Part shown: positions 57,145-64,000 of the stretch, in pieces
Layout of the letters: each line of letters starts with the position of its first letter
Position numbering within the stretch: the stretch's first letter is position 1
Assembly (NCBI GenBank): GCA_963978545.1
Contig: OZ021721.1
Coordinates: forward strand, 41,302,785 to 41,366,784
Reading direction: 5' to 3'
DNA from: Linyphia triangularis
Taxonomy: Eukaryota > Arthropoda > Arachnida > Araneae > Linyphiidae
DNA length: 64,000 nt
Program-made: the position numbers and the translations under genes
Notes under the pieces: model-generated
Database searches by the model: none
The model's input: the letters and a program-made list of their open reading frames with translations, nothing else
What the model was told of the DNA's origin: nothing

Positions 57145-57627
57145 CTTGGAGTGCTTAGTATTGAAGGCATCTTTACAATGTTAGTTTGGATTTTGAGGAG
57201 TTAATAAGCCAAAGTTGCAGCTCGAAAAGTACGGACTAAGATAATTTAGTTTAAATGCATGTAATTGAATACATTTTAAATTTACAAATAAATATGAAGT
57301 TCAATAATTAAGTATCGGATTTTGAATAACTACGTAGTTCAATAGATAAATATATATATATATTTAAATATAAAACATTATAAGAGCAATTACAAACATT
57401 TCTAACTATGTAGAGTGATATATTTTATTTTTACACATTTTCCCTTGACACCACGAAGTTATATAACGTTCCTTGTAATTTCTATTTGAGGTGAAACTGA
57501 TGCTTTTGTCCAAAGAAAAAAAAATCAAGTTTATTTTATCACCCAATTTATTACAATCTGTCCCATGTTCACAAATACGGCATTTAGGCACGGTTCACAT
57601 AAATACAAATAGGACTCCAATTCTAGA

Positions 57628-57692
57628 TAGGGTATGTTACAAAATCTTTGCAGGTATGTTACAAATTGCTTAGGGTATGTTACAAAATCTTA
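57628..57692. repeat. ~24-bp tandem repeat, 3 copies
   Basis: GGTATGTTACAAA(AT)T(CT/TG) at 57631, 57654 and 57674. Confidence 0.85.
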
Positions 57693-59083
57693 CAGACGAT
57701 GTCCCCCGACGATGGCCCACATAGCGACTAAGTCAAGTGTGTATACTACTTCATAAAATCATATTTTTTTGTTGAGAATTATATTGGTACAACGATACTA
57801 AAAGTGCAGGAGAAAATTAGAATAAAAACAGAAAAAATAGAAGGAAATAACTCGAATATGAAATACACATACATTACAGAAACGAATAGGAAAGTTATTC
57901 AAAACTCATTGAACAATTACTTGTAATTTGAATATTTTACATTTGTCAAAGACAAACTCTTTAAATTTGTCCTAGTTTTAGAGATAAGTAAATTTTGGCT
58001 GTTGTATAATTTCGAGAACATACTTTTGGTTAAAATCATGAATGTATCTGCAGGCTTTTGCCAGATTTTAATTACTTCATTTATTATTAAAAATGTCTCA
58101 GTATCGAAGCATAAAAATTTGCAGTTATGCAAAAATATAAGAGATTGTCACAATATAATTATTTCAATTAAATAGGCGAGTTTTCTATTAATTGAGTTGC
58201 ACTCATCATTGTTGCACCTATCTAAATTTTGAACATTACTATATTACCATACCATGATAAGTTGATCATTTGAATATAAAAAGAATCTAAATTTGAGATA
58301 AAGTTCATAATCTATAAGAGGAATAATAATTGTTGAATAGTACTATAATAATTCAAGCAACAATCCAGACAACATTTCCCTTTTATTTGGTAAAACGATT
58401 TTATAACTGTTTATTTATTTAAAAATTTATAATTCCATATAAATTACAGCTACGCATTCCTTGCATAAGAGTCACTCACAAAATGGACGTTTCTTGGAAA
58501 AGAAATACTAGTTGTTAGATTACGTAATTTTTCTTCTCTAGGCACGAAAAGTTTCTTCTTACATCACCAGTCACTAATAGACTTTAAGGTAGAAAGAGTA
58601 ACTGAAATGTGAAAAGTTTCTCATTGTTCCGCTTTCATATCCTTGAAAGCTGATGAATAGCTTGATGTACTTGACACAGGAAGCAAACACCGAGGACGAA
58701 CGATTTGCATATTTTGAAGGCTCCGACGAGGAGATGTTAAGTGCACTAGTTAAACCATTAAATACACATTATGAATTTCTGAGAATGAAACGAAAGAACA
58801 CCTTTTCCTTAATTAGCAAAGATCAAAATATCAATTTTGGAATCTTATCGAAACATTAAAATAACAACAATAACAATAATAAAAGGGTCAATGACTAAAT
58901 GTGAGTTTAGGCGAGTAAAATTAAGAATTGTTTTAATCAAAGATTTTTTTAATTATTTTCTTAATATTAAAAGCAGGGTAATGAGACTTTCCAGCTTTCA
59001 ACTCAAAAGGTTAATAGTTAGTGATTAGTTTTTCTTTAAGATAGTTTGACTAGTCACTGCAAAAAGTTACTCTTGATATTTTA

Positions 59084-59119
<36 letters not shown>

Positions 59120-59899
59120 CTTAAAAAAAAAAATTTTTGTTTTAATGACAAGTAGAACCCGAGTAATAATTTCTTAAAGGTATAAATAATGATAGATAAG
59201 TAGAGAAAAAGAATTGTATTATGTCGTGTTTTTTTTCCCCAAGATCAAGTAATACATTAGATTGCTTTTTGCCAAAAAGTCATATTTCTAACACATATTC
59301 AAAAGTCATAACATTTTCACTGTGCGTTTAAAGCTAAAAAATTCTGAACATGAAAAGGGATAATGAAGACATTTATAAATGTGTAAATTGTATGTGATTA
59401 CAAAGTCCATGCGTGTTTTTAGAAATTACATAACCGAATATGAACATTAAATCATGGTCTATGTCATTCAAGTCATAAAACACATTTATTTTAAAATGTA
59501 TAGAGTTAAGGCAAAAGTATTAATTTGTAAGAGAAAATTTTCATTTTTGGTAAGTAAAACTTCGTAAGGAATTTTTGGTTTTTGATAATTTCAAAAAATA
59601 TATATATACATTTGTTTTGCGGCCTCCGAAGGAAATTTCTACAAAGAAAAACAAAACAAAAATCCTCAAATAAAAACATGATGTGCGGTAGGCAATAAAA
59701 TTAGTTTATTCATTAAAAATAAACTAATTTTATCAATTAAAAACTCAAAAGAGAAATAGAAAATAATAAAACTGGTAGGTCTCCCTTATGCTTAGCTAAG
59801 TACATAGCAAATCACAATGTATCTCACATACATATATTAATACTCTTATGCTAGAAAAAAATATGACAAAATAAAAACAAAGCATAAACTTCATCTTTC
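57693..59899. other. Intergenic sequence, no gene supported
   Basis: A 68-codon + frame at 58653-58859 (TEDERFAYFEGSDEEMLSAL) has protein-like composition but no match I know. A run of about 31 A lies at 59084-59114. A perfect 15-bp-stem hairpin (TAAAATTAGTTTATT) is at 59696-59732. Confidence 0.5.
59696..59732. repeat. Perfect 15-bp stem hairpin
   Basis: TAAAATTAGTTTATT, a 7-base loop CATTAAA, then the exact reverse complement. Confidence 0.85.
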
Positions 59900-60570
59900 A
59901 TACCAAATAAACAAAGATCTTTCATACCACAGATCATCATTGATGTTGGGAATTTCTAATATGCACCAAACTTCTTCATACATCTCACCAAGAACATGTT
60001 ACATTGTTTTTTAAGTCAATCGGGCTTGGGTACACTTCTCCATCGTAATGAATAATTACGTACTCGTCAACATTGCATATACCATAACACAAATCTTCAA
60101 AACTTGCATGCTCTGTTTCTGAAATACCTGCCTCATTGATGTGTTCAACAGCTACCACTTGATCAATCTCCGATTTTTCAGTAACATTTTCAGCATCAAT
60201 TTTCAGTAGTATAAACTCTGGTCAGGTCCCCATTGTCCAACATGTTAGGCTTTCCTCTCCTCCGAAAATTATATAGTAGTACATGCACTGTCGCCTGCAT
60301 CATTTAGTTCAAGATTTTTATTTTTGCTGTTTCACAAGAGTTCAAATGGTAGAGGACTTTGGACGATCCCCTCATGTTCTTGATCATGTATATTTCTTTA
60401 CCATTTATTTTTTGTGCCTCTAACATCGCTTTGTTTTCTTAGAATTTTCCCTCAACTGAAAGCTCTACGAATGACTGGTAGATCATTATTTTTAATGTTT
60501 TCTAGGTACTTTTTGAATTCACTCCCAATATTTTCATTTTATCGAATTTTGTATGCAAAGGAAGATTCTA
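59900..60570 (-). pseudogene. Degenerate coding-like region, family unknown
   Basis: Several minus-strand frames hold stretches of normal-looking protein (e.g. MLEAQKINGKEIYMIKNMRG, then SSKVLYHLNSCETAKIKI; MYEEVWCILEIPNINDDLWY) broken by stops and shifts. G+C is a little higher than around it. It could be a decayed transposase or retrocopy. An AAAGATCTTTCATACCA duplication marks its left side (59910-59935). Confidence 0.35.
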
Positions 60571-61137
60571 TAAATTAAGCAGAATTTGTATGCATATATA
60601 TTTAGTCAAAAGAAACTACAAATAATTTGGAATAAAATATGTATTAAATGTTCAGTGTGTACAGTACTACACATTGTCATCTGCCTAACTTTGAACCGGC
60701 TCAAAGTTATACTGAGCCTGTTGCAAAATGATAATGCCTTTGTTTTTTACCAAATGTTAGCGATGAAATAACCATTAGCCTTTAACAATTTCACGATTTT
60801 CAGAAAATAATTTAGCTGTTAAAGTGATTAGTTGATACTTGCAGAAATTAATTGATTTGCATTAACTTCAAATAAGCATTAAAATGAAGCTAGCAAACAG
60901 TACTTCAGAAAAACATTTGAATGGCTAAATAAATTATGTACTATTTTGTCAATTTATTTTCTAAAGTACAGAGCGAAAAACCAGTTTCATAATCGTGCCA
61001 GCATTGTGTAGCAGTGAACTATGAGTAATTCTGGAAAACCAAATAAACTGAAAACTAGGACGTGGCACAAAATTACCCCCTATGGCTCAAAGTTGCCCCG
61101 AATGACTGTACTCCAACAAGCAATGCATGTTAGGTAG

Positions 61138-61816
61138 GCGTATATCGATACGATGATGTTTTAATAAAAATATCGATACAAGTCACCGATGTATCGATAT
61201 TTTCAAACATTTTTAACTTTTTGATGATCGTTTTGTAGTTCTATATGTTTTTACGATTTTCTTTATTTCCTTTTCAAAAACTTCAAAACTAAAGTTTGGA
61301 CTTGGCTGAGGAACAGTTAAAATGACACCCTAATCAAAAAGAAAGCAATGTAATGGAAAGATAAGGTCTTTTATTAGTAGTCATTAACACAGAGCCGGTT
61401 CAGTTGCCAACGTGTGACTGAAATTTGCATTTAATTTTAAATACTAAAAACATCTCTATCAGCAAAATATGCGGTAAACTACTATTCAAAATTTCTTCTT
61501 TAAAAATAAATGTGAATTTATGCATTTACATCCAAATGTATTTTATTTATTCTGATTGATAATATAATTTTTTTTTTTATAATTTATTTATAAAAACAAT
61601 TTTTATAATTTATTTATAAAAACAATTTTGGCATATCATGAATTCATGAAAAGTAGAATTTCCCCCCCATAAACTTTGTTTCTGGCAAAATTGAAAATCC
61701 AATAATAATAAATAATAAAAAAAAATCACGTATCAATGTATTGATATTATCGATATTTTTTTCTATGCAACAATATAGTATCGATATTTTCTTTATCGAT
61801 ATTTCCGACCTCTAAT
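61138..61816. mobile_element. hAT-type MITE, copy 2 (inverted relative to copy 1)
   Basis: The right edge GATATTTCCGACCTCTA is the reverse of copy 1's left end. The left edge TAGGTAGGCGTATATCGAT is a decayed version of copy 1's right end. CAGCCAAG.(C)CAAACTTTAGTTTTG matches in the core (61290 against 47998). It is longer because it carries extra sequence, including a 25-bp duplication (61570-61625). No matching 8-bp duplication is visible. Confidence 0.82.
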
Positions 61817-62934
61817 ATTAAGCCGATCATTAATAATTGCCTTTTACTAAACAATAACTCCAACTTCCAACTAAATTACTTCCACAATAATAAAAAGTAG
61901 TCAATAATTTAAAAACATTACACCTTAAACATTGACTTTTATAAATCTAAAGAGCTACTAATGATCGGAGACCATTCTGATATACATATGATACCCAAGG
62001 TTCTAGAACTAAATAGTGGTCCTATTAAGAAGGTATTTTATTATTTCCCACCCATCCCAATTTTTTAACCTTGGTTTACATTAGTTATACACAGTAAAAT
62101 AAGATTGCGTCGTGACTCGGTGAGGAGGAAAGGGGGATAAAGTATCACGGGAGTAAAAGGGAGTTTTATTTTTAAAATTATTCGTTTCAAATCTTGTGAT
62201 CTGTTTCGTATGACGAAGGGGTTGTTTTTGAGTCCAAACAGGATTTCCTTGGTGGGTTGCCATTTCAACTTCACCACGTGGATTATGCTCACTCGTGACT
62301 ACATTTTTTTAATGCTATTCTGTTCGTGCAGAGTAGATCATTCTTTTTATTGGATGTAGGCTGATAAGTTGATGAGATGCAAAAAACTAATAAAGATGTT
62401 TACGAATTCGAAATTATGGATCATTGTTTCTTTGAACAAAAACAATATCTTGTGCGATGGAGTCGTCTCCTTTTTTAAATCAGCCGATATAACTCATTCG
62501 GAATTTTGAATATATAATTTTGTTTACTGTGATAAGGATAAATGTAGATTATGATTTTTTAACGAGTACACATTTTGCTATATCTAACTAGCTTGTATGA
62601 TTTTGCTACGAATCAAAGTGGACAAGTTCCATCTTCAAATACTCCCAGAGTTATTTCACAATTTTAGCTTATTCCAAATATATTTTACAAGTCTACTTAA
62701 TATAAATAGACGTCTCTACGATTTCTGCAATTGCTCATTATCTCCTGAACAGGACAGTATATTTTGACAATTTTAAGATTTCAATCTCAGTTATTGTTAG
62801 TTAACTTAATGCCTCAGTAAAATTAAAAAAAAAATGAATTTAAATGCCACTTAATACCATTGTATTTCGTTGTGTAATTTGAAACATTTATGCAAAAATA
62901 TTTTTAAAACCGTATTAGTAGTAAGCGCAACGCT
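61817..62934. other. Intergenic sequence, nothing recognised
   Basis: No element edges or supported frames. Confidence 0.6.
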
Positions 62935-63050
62935 ATGAGGGACATCGCCAGTCTGTCTGGGGGGGCGTGGCTTGTTGACAGGTGATTGATGGTGACAGAT
63001 GGTTGATGGGTTGACAGGTGGGCGTGGCTATGGCATCATTGGAATTTGAG
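62935..63050. repeat. GGGCGTGGCT / GTTGACAGGTG minisatellite-like block
   Basis: GGGCGTGGCT occurs at 62963 and 63021; TTGACAGGTG and TGATGG-type units recur between them. Confidence 0.7.
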
Positions 63051-63111
63051 TTGGGTTGAGTTGTTTTGCTCCTGCTTTAGTTTATATTTTGTAATAAACT
63101 GTAGGCGTGTG

Positions 63112-63490
63112 ACGTCGTTTAAGCAATGGGGTATAAAGTTTAGTTTTTACGGAATGGCAACACTTTTCAGTTTTGGTTTCCTGTCAAGTGGAAAATGGTG
63201 AAATGGAGTTGTTTATCTCCTGCAGTAACTGTAAAGCATTTAAGTCATAAGGTATATGATTTATGACGTACCTATGTTTAAGAAATGAAGTATAAATTTT
63301 AGTTTTTTCGGAATGGCAAAACTGATGAGTGGAAAACGGTGGAGTAGAGTTGTTTATCTCCTGTTGCATAGGTAAAACATTTAAGTTATAAGGCATATGT
63401 TTTAGGACGTCACTACATTTAAGCCAAGAAGTATTAAAGTTTATGTGTTGTGAGTGGCAACGATTTGTGACGTGGATAGGGCATTTAAGG
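63112..63490. repeat. ~140-155-bp tandem repeat, 2.5 copies
   Basis: GACGTC.TTTAAG-like starts occur near 63112, 63265 and 63403. Shared blocks include GGAATGGCAA, GAGTTGTTTATCTCCTG and CATTTAAGT.ATAAGG.ATATG. Copies differ by substitutions and small indels. Confidence 0.85.
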
Positions 63491-64000
63491 AATGGGTGTT
63501 ATTGACAACATATAATTTATGCCGCGACATACGTCTAGACAGAGTACACACACGATATAACAAGTAAAATAGAACATTATCTCATAGGGGATATAGTAAT
63601 GTTTTATTTATAGTTTATATGTCATGATATAATATAGTCAATTTGTTTTCAAAATGTCATTCGACGGATGACTATATTTATCAATTTACACATTTTAAAC
63701 TATAGCATATAGATTTTATTTTTTAAAAAATGTAGAGAAAAAATCATGAATAACAATACCATTCTTTCAAAAATTTCAGCTCGGATAGATAGTTAAAAAA
63801 AAAGCAATTTTTCCCTTTGCGATTTGTCGGGAGAAAGCTATTTTTGCGTGTGACGTCAATGCGCAGATGGTGAACCAGTCTAATAACCTGCTAGACGAGG
63901 TTGGGGTGAGGTTCCGTTTACGGATTTTCGACGATATCTATGCGTAACTACGTCACGGTTTTTTTATGAGTTTTGGTCAAGTGACTTTTGCTTTGATTTC
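63491..64000. other. Right edge of window, nothing recognised
   Basis: GTGACGTCAATGCGCA and ACTACGTCACGG near 63850-63950 are CRE-like pairs, but there is no gene beside them. Confidence 0.5.

Overview
This is a window of an animal nuclear genome, very A+T-rich, with spliceosomal introns (GT..AG), long introns and many eukaryotic transposable elements (Ty1/copia, Ty3/gypsy, LINE, SINE, hAT, Tc1, THAP-type and piggyBac-like elements). The element set and the copia primer site suggest an arthropod, and I would guess a spider or other chelicerate; that last step is inference and no single base proves it.

One host gene is visible. It runs on the + strand from before the left edge to a stop codon at 31398-31400. 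Five exons can be read (1066-1128, 14616-14762, 18219-18302, 20751-20834, 31227-31400). All are phase 0 and together encode the last 183 residues of a coiled-coil protein I cannot name. The first four exons are 63, 147, 84 and 84 nt, each a whole number of 21-nt heptad blocks. A 3'UTR of up to about 1.8 kb follows, with AATAAA signals near 32374 and 33211.

The introns hold most of the recognisable elements. At 1-347 is a decayed 18S rRNA fragment. At 3775-11455 is a copia element on the - strand with two ~200-bp LTRs, a tRNA-iMet-type primer site and decayed gag-PR-IN-RT-RH. Its integrase is split by a 3.05-kb palindromic DNA transposon (6523-9576) with a clean TATAC target duplication. A 2.1-kb THAP-domain DNA transposon lies at 14851-16936 and a piggyBac-like MITE at 19491-19702. 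A gypsy element on the - strand (22594-29574) carries a 1-kb inverted-repeat element and a tRNA-derived SINE with a 13-bp duplication. A Tc1 transposase remnant lies at 30127-30806.

From about 33.2 kb to the right edge I find no host gene. The region is layered repeats: a solo LTR (37742-38509), a LINE C-terminus (39474-39718), a ~480-bp hairpin (40904-41382), a 2.5-kb inverted repeat (43940-46430), two copies of an ATCGAT-rich hAT MITE (47661-48222, about 61138-61816), and three relatives of a second hAT-like family with repeated ACGACTGCCC motifs at the ends (48642-51928, 54273-55311, about 57030-57144). The last 1 kb is a minisatellite-like tandem repeat.

Nothing here is a prokaryote-style gene system. 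The points most worth following are the nested palindromic transposon, the hAT family with subterminal repeats, the heptad-sized exons and the large hairpins.
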